Shown piece by piece: positions 1 through 5,963 of a stretch of DNA of 8,505 bases. The first letter of the stretch is position 1. Each line of letters begins with the position of its first letter. This DNA is from Christensenella sp. UBA7707. GTDB taxonomy: Bacteria > Bacillota > Clostridia > Christensenellales > CAG-138. The stretch spans positions 6,120-14,624 of the forward strand of contig DLFZ01000039.1 of NCBI GenBank assembly GCA_002482435.1, in the 5' to 3' direction. Below the pieces are notes generated by a model, which worked only from the letters and a program-made list of their open reading frames with translations, made no database searches and was not told the DNA's origin. The position numbers were made by a program, and so were the translations under genes.

Positions 1-1031
1 AACCGCACGGCCTATTTGCGCGCATCAAAAACAAAGACAAAGACAAGCGTCGCAGCCGCCGCTACGGTATCCTAAACATTGCGCTTCTCACCTTTGTTGC
101 GATTGGGCTTTTTGCGGCACTGTTTTTTATCATTCGAGCGTGGAGCGACGGCGGGATGAACGGTGCCGACGATTATGTGATTCCGACGCTCGAGGGGAAG
201 AAGTTGGAGGATGCGACGGCGCTTGCGAAGCTTCGCAGCTTTGAGCTTTTTGTGGCGGAGTATCAGTCCAGCACGCAGTATCCGGAAGGCACTGTAATCA
301 GCCAAGATCCTTTGAGCGGTACCAGCGGCAAGCCGGGCGACGTTATCAATGTAATCATCAGCAGCGGCAGCGAGCGCGCTGTTGTGCCCGATGTGTTCGG
401 GTTGTCCCTTGTGGATGCCACAATCGCCATTGAGGAGCAATCGCTCAAGGTAGGCATTGTGGAATATGTGGAGAGCGAGCTGCCGGACGGGCAGGTGGTT
501 TCACAGGATCCGCCTGCGAACACTGAACTTTTGAAAAACGACGAAGTCAACCTTCAAATCAGCGGCATGCCCGGGCAGGGTGTAGAGATGCCAAACGTTA
601 CCACCCACACGCTTACGGAAGCGCTCAGCACACTTGATGAGGATGGGTTTACGCGTGTATGGCTCCGGTTCGCGCCGCCGGGCGAGGGCGAAAAGGAAGA
701 AAAGGTATTTAAGCAAAACCCCTCTGCTGCCATGGGCGTAAGCACGTCCGACCTTGTGGAGCTTTGGGTTTACCGCGCGGTGCTTGGGGACTATGCCACG
801 GACATCGCGGAAAATGTGGATGTGGTGGGCACCGAGCAGACGGTTGTGGTAACGGCAACGCTTCGCGAGGGACTTGAGGTGGTTTTGTACGAAGCGGTGC
901 TACCCGTAGGCGCGAAGCAGCCGGTATCCTTTACGGGCTACCTGCAAAAAGAAGGCGAATATGCGTATACGGTTTATCTCAACGGCACGGTGGTACATGA
1001 AAGCACCGCCGTATTCACCAAAAAGAAATAG
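1..1031 (+). CDS. prkC: PASTA-domain Ser/Thr protein kinase, C-terminal part (5' truncated)
   Basis: This is the C-terminal portion of a PrkC/PknB/StkP-type membrane kinase, which senses peptidoglycan fragments outside the cell and phosphorylates Ser/Thr inside. The reading frame is open from base 3, so the ATG at 156 is internal and the kinase domain lies left of the window. In partial-protein numbering (342 residues visible): a Lys/Arg-rich cytoplasmic juxtamembrane stretch at about 7-20, a single membrane helix at about 22-44, then PASTA repeats at about 59-123, 126-188 and 194-257. The first two show the typical SQDP motif and a Gly-rich turn; the third has the variant KQNP. A last 75-residue segment (about 267-342) looks like a beta-rich Ig-like C-terminal domain and ends in Lys residues. 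It is followed 12 bases later by rsgA, the usual Firmicutes order, which supports the call. The kinase identity is inferred from architecture and context, since no catalytic residues are in view. Confidence 0.9.
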   Translation, partial: PHGLFARIKNKDKDKRRSRRYGILNIALLTFVAIGLFAALFFIIRAWSDGGMNGADDYVIPTLEGKKLEDATALAKLRSFELFVAEYQSSTQYPEGTVISQDPLSGTSGKPGDVINVIISSGSERAVVPDVFGLSLVDATIAIEEQSLKVGIVEYVESELPDGQVVSQDPPANTELLKNDEVNLQISGMPGQGVEMPNVTTHTLTEALSTLDEDGFTRVWLRFAPPGEGEKEEKVFKQNPSAAMGVSTSDLVELWVYRAVLGDYATDIAENVDVVGTEQTVVVTATLREGLEVVLYEAVLPVGAKQPVSFTGYLQKEGEYAYTVYLNGTVVHESTAVFTKKK

Positions 1032-1043
1032 CGGGGCGGATTT

Positions 1044-1919
1044 GTGCGCGGCATTATACTAAAGGGCATCGGAAGCTTTTATACCGTGCTTTGCGACGAT
1101 GGAGAGAGCTACATTTGCAAGGCGCGCGGCAAATTCCGCATCGACGGAAAAACGCCTCTCCCGGGCGATTATGTGGAGTTTGAACCCTCGGGGGAGATGG
1201 AAGGTTATATGCGCGACATTCTGCCGCGCAAAAACGCCTTTTTAAGGCCCGCGGTCGCCAATGTGGATCAGCTTGTTATCGTAATGGCGGCCTCAGCACC
1301 GAAGCCCGATCTCCTGCTTACGGATAAACTTCTTCTTGACTGCGAGCGACGTGGTGTTTCTCCGCTTCTTGTGCTCAACAAGTGCGACGAGCGCGATACG
1401 GAGCTTGTAAACGACATCATTTCCCAGTACCAGCCGACGGGCTACCGTACCATAGAGGTTTCCGCGCACGGCGGGGAAGGGCTCGACGAGCTGAAAAGGG
1501 CGCTTTTTTCAAAGGTATCCTGCTTTACGGGCCAATCCGCCGTGGGAAAATCGTCGCTTCTCAATGCGCTTTTGCCTGAGCTTGACCTTCCCGTTGGAGG
1601 GCTTTCGCGCAAGGTTGAGCGCGGAAAACATACCACGCGCCATGCGGAGCTTTGGCCTGTCTACGGCGGAGCGGTGGTGGATACGCCGGGCTTTAGCCTG
1701 CTCGAATCGGACGAGCTTGCGCCGGAGGAGCTTCCCTCCTTTTATCCGGAAATGAAGGAGCATAACGACTGCTACTTTACCGCTTGTTTGCACATGTCCG
1801 AGCCGGACTGCGCCGTGAAGCGCGCGCTTGAGGAAGGGAAAATCTCGCGCGGCAGGTATGAGCGGTACTGTGAGCTTGTAAAAGAATTGATCGAAAAGAG
1901 GAAACATCGTTATGATTAA
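1044..1919 (+). CDS. rsgA: Ribosome small subunit-dependent GTPase A
   Basis: RsgA is a circularly permuted GTPase that checks late maturation of the 30S ribosomal subunit and is stimulated by it. The 291-residue product has the family's usual length and order: an N-terminal OB-fold (about 1-65), G4 motif NKCD at 112-115, G5 with SA at 140-141, the P-loop GQSAVGKSS at 163-171, the switch RGKHTT at 193-198, and G3 DTPG at 213-216. The C-terminal zinc knuckle has C243, C248, H250 and C256. G4 before G1 is the circular-permutation signature. The start is GTG at 1044, which gives the family's typical N-terminus (RGIILKGIGSFYTV); the ribosome site in front, GGGGCGGA, is weak. It lies 12 bases after the kinase gene and overlaps rpe by 8 bases, so translation is probably coupled. 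Confidence 0.97.
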   Translation: MRGIILKGIGSFYTVLCDDGESYICKARGKFRIDGKTPLPGDYVEFEPSGEMEGYMRDILPRKNAFLRPAVANVDQLVIVMAASAPKPDLLLTDKLLLDCERRGVSPLLVLNKCDERDTELVNDIISQYQPTGYRTIEVSAHGGEGLDELKRALFSKVSCFTGQSAVGKSSLLNALLPELDLPVGGLSRKVERGKHTTRHAELWPVYGGAVVDTPGFSLLESDELAPEELPSFYPEMKEHNDCYFTACLHMSEPDCAVKRALEEGKISRGRYERYCELVKELIEKRKHRYD

Positions 1920-2568
1920 GGTTGCGCCGTCAATTTTGTCCGCCGATTTTGCCGATATGGGGCGCGAGGTGGAGCGCGTGGAGGCATGGGGAGCAGATTA
2001 TGTGCACTTTGACGTAATGGACGGCAGCTTTGTAAACGCCATTACCTTTGGGCCCGCCATGTGCAAGGCTGTGCGCAAGCATACCGAACTGCCGCTCGAC
2101 GTGCATTTGATGGTGGAGCATCCGGAAACGCACATTGAGCAGTTTCGCGACGCGGGTGCGAACATCCTTACGTTTCACGCGGAGGCCGATAGGCACATCC
2201 ATAGAACGCTGCAAAAAATCCGCCTTGCAGGTATGAAGGCGGGTGTCGTTCTAAACCCCGCAAGCCCTCTTTGCTTGATCGAGCATGTGCTTGAAGAATG
2301 CGACATGGTGCTTTTGATGAGCGTGAACCCGGGCGCGGGCGGGCAGAAGTTTATCCCCGAAGTGCTCAAGAAAATAAGCGAACTTCGTGCCATGGCAAAC
2401 GCACGGGGGTTGGCACTCGACATCGAGGTGGATGGCGGCATCAACCCTGAGACCGCCGGTCTTTGCATCAAGGCGGGCGCAAACGTGCTCGTGGCGGGCA
2501 ACAGCGTGTTTACCGCGCCCGATCCGAAAGCGATGGTAACTGCCATCCGCGCTGGGAGCGCTGTTTAA
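1912..2568 (+). CDS. rpe: Ribulose-phosphate 3-epimerase
   Basis: Rpe interconverts ribulose 5-phosphate and xylulose 5-phosphate in the pentose phosphate pathway. The 218-residue product is a full-length TIM barrel. Visible family motifs are APSILSADF (5-13), HFDVMDGSF (33-41), HLMVEHPE (65-72), the phosphate loop MSVNPGAGGQKF (136-147), EVDGGIN (172-178) and VAGNSVF (194-200). The expected metal ligands are present as H33, D35, H65 and D174, with D35 and D174 also the catalytic acid/base pair. The ATG at 1912 lies inside the end of rsgA and has an AAAGAGGA ribosome site 9 bases upstream. In many Firmicutes thiN (thiamine pyrophosphokinase) follows rpe; here an alcohol dehydrogenase takes that place. 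Confidence 0.97.
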   Translation: MIKVAPSILSADFADMGREVERVEAWGADYVHFDVMDGSFVNAITFGPAMCKAVRKHTELPLDVHLMVEHPETHIEQFRDAGANILTFHAEADRHIHRTLQKIRLAGMKAGVVLNPASPLCLIEHVLEECDMVLLMSVNPGAGGQKFIPEVLKKISELRAMANARGLALDIEVDGGINPETAGLCIKAGANVLVAGNSVFTAPDPKAMVTAIRAGSAV

Positions 2569-2586
2569 ATAAAAGGAGAAATAGTG

Positions 2587-3672
2587 ATGGAATTTTCATT
2601 CAACATACCAACTTCTATCTTTTTTGGCCGCGGTGCAATACAAAGAAATGCCTCGGCGCTTGTTCTTGGGAGCCGCGCATACATCGTAACGGGCAAAAGT
2701 TCCGGCAGGGTTTCAGGTGCGCTTTCTGATGTAGAGCGCGTACTCAATACGCATAGCATTCCTTACGAAGTTTTTGAGGGCGTGGGCAATAACCCCGAGG
2801 TGGAGCAGTGCAAAGAACTTGGCGCGAAAGCGCGCGCCTTCGGCGCGGATTTTATCGTGGGCATCGGTGGTGGTTCTCCGTTGGACGCGGCGAAAGCCGT
2901 GGCCGTGTTTGCCGCGAACGATGTGGAGCCTGAGGTTTTGTTTGCAAACAAGTACGAGCACATTTTGCCGATTGCCGCCGTTGCGACGACCTCTGGCACA
3001 GGCAGCGAGGCCACGCCGTGGTCGGTGCTGACATGGCACAAAATCAAAACCAAAATGTCGTTTGGCGCATTGAATTCCTTCCCGCGCGTTGCGTTTCTTG
3101 ACCCAAGCTATACGGATTCGCTTCCCCTTAACGTCACGCGCGATACGGCGTTTGATGCGTTTACGCATTGCTTCGAAAGCGTAATTTCCATGAAAGCCTC
3201 GCCCATGACGGACGCGGTCAACTTTTATGCGCTCTCCCGTTTCGGCAAGCTTATGGAACCCTTGGAGAAAGGCGAGCTCGACGGTATCCGCGACGAGTTG
3301 ATGCTTATATCGCTGCTTGGCGGCATCGGCATCGCCAACACGGGAACCACGCTCATGCACGCCATGGGTTACCCGCTTACTTATTTTAAAAATGTGCCGC
3401 ACGGCAGAGCGAACGCTTTTGTGCTGCCCGCTTACCTTGCGGAGCTCAAAAATAACCGTCCTCAGCGGCTGAATGAGGCGCTTCACGCTTTGGGCGTTTC
3501 CTACGAGGCGCTTGTCGCCTATGTGAAGCGCTGTTATCCGTTTGATGTGCAGGCGCAAAAAGACGAACTTACCCTTTGGGCGGAGCAGACCGTCGCCAAA
3601 AATCCGCACAAAACAACCGGCACCTCAAACGATGCAGCGCATATATGGTCGCTGTACGAAATGCTATTTTAA
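2587..3672 (+). CDS. Iron-containing (group III) alcohol dehydrogenase
   Basis: This is an NAD(P)-dependent, metal-activated alcohol/aldehyde oxidoreductase of the Fe-ADH family (relatives act on butanol, 1,3-propanediol or 4-hydroxybutyrate). Using ATG 2587 the protein has 361 residues, slightly short for the family (commonly about 380-390). The N-terminal Rossmann-like half carries GGGSPLDAAKA (94-104) and TTSGTGSEAT (134-143) for dinucleotide binding. The C-terminal helical half supplies all four expected metal ligands: D190 and H194 in DAFTHCFES, H258 in LMHAMG, and H272 in VPHGRANA. The ATG at 2587 is preferred over the GTG at 2584 because AAGGAG at 2573-2578 is then 8 bases upstream. 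The gene follows rpe by 18 bases and has no promoter of its own that I can see, so it is probably co-transcribed with prkC-rsgA-rpe. Substrate cannot be assigned. Its stop codon sits inside the left copy of the repeat that bounds the GNAT island. Confidence 0.93.
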   Translation: MEFSFNIPTSIFFGRGAIQRNASALVLGSRAYIVTGKSSGRVSGALSDVERVLNTHSIPYEVFEGVGNNPEVEQCKELGAKARAFGADFIVGIGGGSPLDAAKAVAVFAANDVEPEVLFANKYEHILPIAAVATTSGTGSEATPWSVLTWHKIKTKMSFGALNSFPRVAFLDPSYTDSLPLNVTRDTAFDAFTHCFESVISMKASPMTDAVNFYALSRFGKLMEPLEKGELDGIRDELMLISLLGGIGIANTGTTLMHAMGYPLTYFKNVPHGRANAFVLPAYLAELKNNRPQRLNEALHALGVSYEALVAYVKRCYPFDVQAQKDELTLWAEQTVAKNPHKTTGTSNDAAHIWSLYEMLF

Positions 3673-3679
3673 ATCAAAG
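3668..3679 (+). repeat. 12-base direct repeat, left copy
   Basis: The 12 bases TTTAAATCAAAG occur here and again, exactly, at 4434-4445. This copy contains the last bases and TAA stop (3670-3672) of the alcohol dehydrogenase. The two copies bracket the AT-rich segment holding the GNAT gene. They may be a duplicated insertion target or a recombination site; an AT-rich 12-mer could also repeat by chance. Confidence 0.6.
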
Positions 3680-3696
3680 TCTATTCGCCATATTGA

Positions 3697-3724
3697 TTGA
3701 TCTAGGATCGTTTTGTGATACAAT
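3697..3724 (+). promoter_or_regulatory. Candidate promoter for the GNAT gene
   Basis: A -35-like TTGATC (3697-3702) is separated by 16 bases from TACAAT (3719-3724), which also has the TG of an extended -10 element at 3716-3717. Transcription would start near 3731, about 90 bases before the GNAT start. It lies inside the AT-rich island, so the gene appears to bring its own promoter. Prediction from sequence only. Confidence 0.45.
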
Positions 3725-3819
3725 TGTGCTGCTAAATTTGACGGTAGGGGTACGGCCAACAACCGCAATTGGCGAGAAGGATACGGTTAAAAGGCATGTG
3801 CCAATTTTAGGAGCAAAAA

Positions 3820-4362
3820 ATGGAGTTATTGCAAACAGAACGATTAATTTTACGGCAATGGCAGGAGTCCGATGTACAGCCATTGATTGACATGACATCA
3901 ACGGAACATATTGCATACTGGCTGCCCGAATGGGCAAGTTGCTCCGAATGGGCAAGGCCGTGGATTCAAAATAGGACGAAGAAGGGTTATGAGATCAACA
4001 ATCCCATGGAGTATTTTATGACATGGGCAATTGTACTGAAAGAATCGAACAAACTCATCGGCATGATCAATGTTGGCAGCGATGAATTTGATAAAAAAGA
4101 AGTAGGGACTGGATACTTCATCGATATGAAGTATGAAAATCATGGCTATGCAACCGAGGCACTAAAAGCGCTTTGTGATTATGTTTTCAATACCTTTCAT
4201 TACGATCACATTGCCACAATGATTCAATCGAACAATGCTGCTTCTATTGCAGTAGCGCAGAAAGTAGGCTTTCAGTATGTGGAAGACATCACAAGTGGCA
4301 GTGGCGGATTTGAAGAGCCGGTCATACAGAAGCTCTTTCGGGTGGCAAACCCCGCAGTATAA
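3820..4362 (+). CDS. GNAT-family N-acetyltransferase (RimJ/RimL type)
   Basis: This transfers an acetyl group from acetyl-CoA to an amine; the acceptor (protein N-terminus, antibiotic or small amine) is unknown. The 180-residue product begins with TERLILRQWQESDV (6-19), the standard opening of the RimJ/RimL (Acetyltransf_3) group. It has a core strand around GMINV (81-85), the pyrophosphate-binding turn as NHGYATEA (107-114) after strand GTGYFIDM, and the NNAASIAVAQKVGF motif (138-151) typical of the group's C-terminal part. The start is well supported by TAGGAG at 3808-3813, 6 bases before ATG. Base composition differs sharply from neighbours: by hand count 205 G/C of 480 (about 43%) for 3841-4320, against about 59% in sampled lines of the alcohol dehydrogenase. 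With its own promoter and flanking direct repeats this suggests recent acquisition. Confidence 0.9.
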   Translation: MELLQTERLILRQWQESDVQPLIDMTSTEHIAYWLPEWASCSEWARPWIQNRTKKGYEINNPMEYFMTWAIVLKESNKLIGMINVGSDEFDKKEVGTGYFIDMKYENHGYATEALKALCDYVFNTFHYDHIATMIQSNNAASIAVAQKVGFQYVEDITSGSGGFEEPVIQKLFRVANPAV

Positions 4363-4377
4363 GCGTGGTTTTTATGG

Positions 4378-4389
4378 TTCGAATTCGAA
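4378..4389. repeat. 12-base perfect palindrome
   Basis: TTCGAATTCGAA reads the same on both strands, 15 bases after the GNAT stop codon. It could be a protein-binding site or a weak hairpin; there is no T-run of terminator type after it. The remainder of 4363-4433 is AT-rich and shows no gene. Confidence 0.35.
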
Positions 4390-4433
4390 TGTGTAAATAG
4401 CATAGTGCGAGATAACAAGATTGTCTGACATGA

Positions 4434-4445
4434 TTTAAATCAAAG
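4434..4445 (+). repeat. 12-base direct repeat, right copy
   Basis: Exact second copy of TTTAAATCAAAG found at 3668-3679. It overlaps a 12-base palindrome, TGATTTAAATCA (4431-4442), and lies 2 bases before the terminator palindrome. Collapsing the two copies would place the alcohol dehydrogenase stop codon about 10 bases before that terminator. Confidence 0.6.
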
Positions 4446-4447
4446 AG

Positions 4448-4481
4448 AATCAAAAGGAGCCGCATGCGGCTCCTTTTGATT
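4448..4481. terminator. Bidirectional intrinsic terminator (34-base perfect palindrome)
   Basis: The segment is perfectly self-complementary, centred between 4464 and 4465. Its GC-rich core GGAGCCGCATGCGGCTCC is flanked by four A on the left and four T on the right, so a hairpin followed by a U-tract forms on either strand. It lies between the rightward genes ending at 4362 (or originally 3672) and the leftward gene ending at 4492, the expected place for a shared terminator. Its AAAAGGAGC arm recurs in the terminator at 8325-8355. Confidence 0.85.
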
Positions 4482-4491
4482 ATTAGGGAAG

Positions 4492-4902
4492 CTATTCTCC
4501 GTTTCGGCAGCCGTTTCCAAACGCGTTCAGCGCCTGGCTTGGCGCATATTCCGTGCGGTAGCATACACCGTCCAGAAACAAAAAGCTTCCATAAGCGCCG
4601 ATCGTGTGCGTTTCCCCTGTGTTCAAAACGATCGTGGCCTGCACAAGCTGACCGTCGTAATACCTGCCGGCGTCGTCTACCGCGTAAAGACGGATTTCAC
4701 GAAAAATATCGGCAAGCTCGGAGATTTTCGCGCGATCCGTGATGGGAATCGTAACGTCGGGTGGGATCAAAAACACCTCGGCTGATGCGATGTCGTCCGC
4801 GTTGAGGTGCAAAAAGGGCCTTTTTACGGCAAAGATACAAACAAGTACGATCAAAACCGCGGCTGCTATAAGCACTGCGGCCACATGCAGGCGCTTTCTC
4901 AT
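4492..4902 (-). CDS. Small membrane-anchored protein of unknown function
   Basis: I do not recognise a named family with certainty. The 136-residue product starts with a basic N-terminus (MRKR) and a strongly hydrophobic segment at about 7-25, likely a signal anchor. There is a Cys at 22, but the residue before it is Val, so a lipobox is not convincing. The outer domain (about 30-130) alternates beta-like stretches with one amphipathic helix (ITDRAKISELADIFREIRLY). The pattern resembles small extracytoplasmic domains of Firmicutes such as DUF5301, an impression of layout rather than a demonstrated match. ATG 4902 is supported by AAGGGGG at 4910-4916, 7 bases upstream on the minus strand; the next upstream in-frame ATG (4923) is immediately followed by a stop. 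It is transcribed away from the WYL regulator gene and ends 11 bases before the two-way terminator. Confidence 0.75.
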   Translation of the reverse strand: MRKRLHVAAVLIAAAVLIVLVCIFAVKRPFLHLNADDIASAEVFLIPPDVTIPITDRAKISELADIFREIRLYAVDDAGRYYDGQLVQATIVLNTGETHTIGAYGSFLFLDGVCYRTEYAPSQALNAFGNGCRNGE

Positions 4903-4914
4903 GTGGCTTCCCCC

Positions 4915-4965
4915 TTTTCACATGGCATTGTTTTTTCTATACTGATACAAACGGGGAAAAGGCAA
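4915..4965. promoter_or_regulatory. Candidate overlapping divergent promoters
   Basis: On the plus strand TTTTCA (4915-4920) and TATACT (4938-4943) are 17 bases apart and would drive the WYL regulator. On the minus strand TTGCCT (4965-4960) and TATAGA (4941-4936) are 18 bases apart and would drive the small membrane protein. The two -10 boxes share bases, so the two directions would compete. WYL/YafY-type regulators often control their own divergent region, which makes this a likely operator site; that is inference. Confidence 0.4.
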
Positions 4966-5000
4966 CCTTTGTTCCGCGCCCGAAAGGAGAAGAAAATGTC

Positions 5001-5894
5001 ATGCAGGTAAGCAGGCTGTTTGCGCTCGTCTATGCGTTGCTTGAAAAAGGAACGATGACTGCCTCAGAACTTTCCGAGCGGCTGCAAGTTTCCGTGCGCA
5101 CGGTTTACCGCGATGCAGAAGCGCTCTCGATGGCTGGAATTCCCATTTACATGAGCCGTGGGCGCGGCGGGGGCATCGCGCTTTTGCCCGAGTTTTCACT
5201 CGACAAGGCCGTACTGACCGAGCAGGAAAAATCGGAGGTGCTATCTTCGCTGCACGCGCTTAAAAAGGTTGCACCGGATACATCCGAGAGCGCGCTCAAA
5301 AAGCTCGGCACCCTCTTCAACAAGCCCGAAGCGGACTGGCTCGAGGTGGATTTTAGTGCATGGAGCGCGCCGCTCGGCGAACGCGAGCGGTTTGCCCTTC
5401 TCAAAAACGCCGTTCTTGAAAAGCGCGTCGTTTCGTTTTTGTATGTGAGCAACAAGGGAGAAACGCTCGTGCGCGTCGTGGAGCCTTTTAAATTGTGCTT
5501 TCGCGCACAAGCTTGGTATCTTTACGGCTTTTGCCGTGCAAGGAAGGCCTGCCGGTTTTTTAAGCTTCGGCGTATGCGCGAGCTTGCCGTTTTGAATGAG
5601 CGTTTTCAGCGCGACAGCATTTTGAGCGCGAAGCGGGAGGATTATGCGCCGAGCGATCTCATTGAGGTAACGTTGCAGCTTGCCCCGCAAGCGGCTTCCC
5701 GCGTGCTGGAGGAATTTGAGAACGCACAGCAAATGGAGGACGGCAGTTTTCTTGTTTACTTTCGCATGCCGCATGGCGAACCGCTTTTTCAATATGTGCT
5801 TTCGTTTGGCGAGCAATGCGAAGTGCTCTCTCCGGCGCAGGCGCGGCAGGAAATCGCGCGGCGGCTCAAAAAAATGTTGGAGCGTTACGAATAA
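5001..5894 (+). CDS. YafY-type HTH / WYL-domain transcriptional regulator
   Basis: This is a DNA-binding regulator with a ligand-sensing WYL domain. The 297-residue product has an N-terminal winged helix (HTH_11/DeoR-like, about 1-62) with recognition helix SVRTVYRDAEAL (31-42) and a basic Gly-rich wing (SRGRGGGIALLPEF). A helical linker (about 66-110) follows, then the WYL domain (about 128-200), with the motif W172-Y173-L174 in AWYLYGFC and basic residues in FFKLRRMRE. The C-terminal WCX-like part (about 220-297) completes it, so it is full length. ATG 5001 gives the family's N-terminus; AAGGAG at 4984-4989 is 11 bases away, rather long. An ATG at 4996 has better spacing but opens only a 4-codon frame (MSCR, stop at 5008-5010) overlapping the gene start. 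The next gene encodes a GyrI-like protein, a frequent companion of such regulators. Confidence 0.93.
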   Translation: MQVSRLFALVYALLEKGTMTASELSERLQVSVRTVYRDAEALSMAGIPIYMSRGRGGGIALLPEFSLDKAVLTEQEKSEVLSSLHALKKVAPDTSESALKKLGTLFNKPEADWLEVDFSAWSAPLGERERFALLKNAVLEKRVVSFLYVSNKGETLVRVVEPFKLCFRAQAWYLYGFCRARKACRFFKLRRMRELAVLNERFQRDSILSAKREDYAPSDLIEVTLQLAPQAASRVLEEFENAQQMEDGSFLVYFRMPHGEPLFQYVLSFGEQCEVLSPAQARQEIARRLKKMLERYE

Positions 5895-5912
5895 GTTGCC
5901 AGGCTATTGTCA

Positions 5913-5931
5913 TGTTTTTTATGCGATGATA
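5913..5931 (+). promoter_or_regulatory. Candidate operator shared with the WYL regulator promoter
   Basis: The pattern TG, six T, six free bases, TGATA occurs here and, with identical spacing, at 4929-4947 in front of the WYL regulator gene. Thirteen of 19 positions agree. It lies in the 69-base gap between the regulator and the GyrI-like gene. TTGTCA (5907-5912) just upstream could be a -35 box, but I see no good -10 at normal spacing. T-runs are common near promoters, so this is only a candidate. Confidence 0.3.
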
Positions 5932-5963
5932 GAGGTATCAAAGCAAAAAAGAAGGGGACAGCT

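Noticed and set aside
2713..3609. 298-residue open frame on the minus strand inside the alcohol dehydrogenase gene
   Set aside because: Its product is rich in Arg and His and has no recognisable motif; it is the antisense shadow of a clear Fe-ADH with all metal ligands.
3673..3819. T-box, riboswitch or attenuator leader before the GNAT gene
   Set aside because: The segment is only 147 bases and shows no conserved T-box or riboswitch core, nor an alternative terminator hairpin; a simple promoter explains it better.
3680..4433. Integron-type gene cassette with an attC site
   Set aside because: I could not find paired RYYYAAC and GTTRRRY core sites around the GNAT gene; the only structures are the direct repeat and short palindromes.
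4492..4902. Lipoprotein assignment for the small membrane protein
   Set aside because: The residue before the candidate Cys22 is Val, which does not fit a lipobox, so an uncleaved anchor is more likely.
5907..5963. Upstream start for the GyrI-like gene
   Set aside because: No ribosome site precedes it, the added residues do not fit the family, and it would overlap the candidate promoter region.
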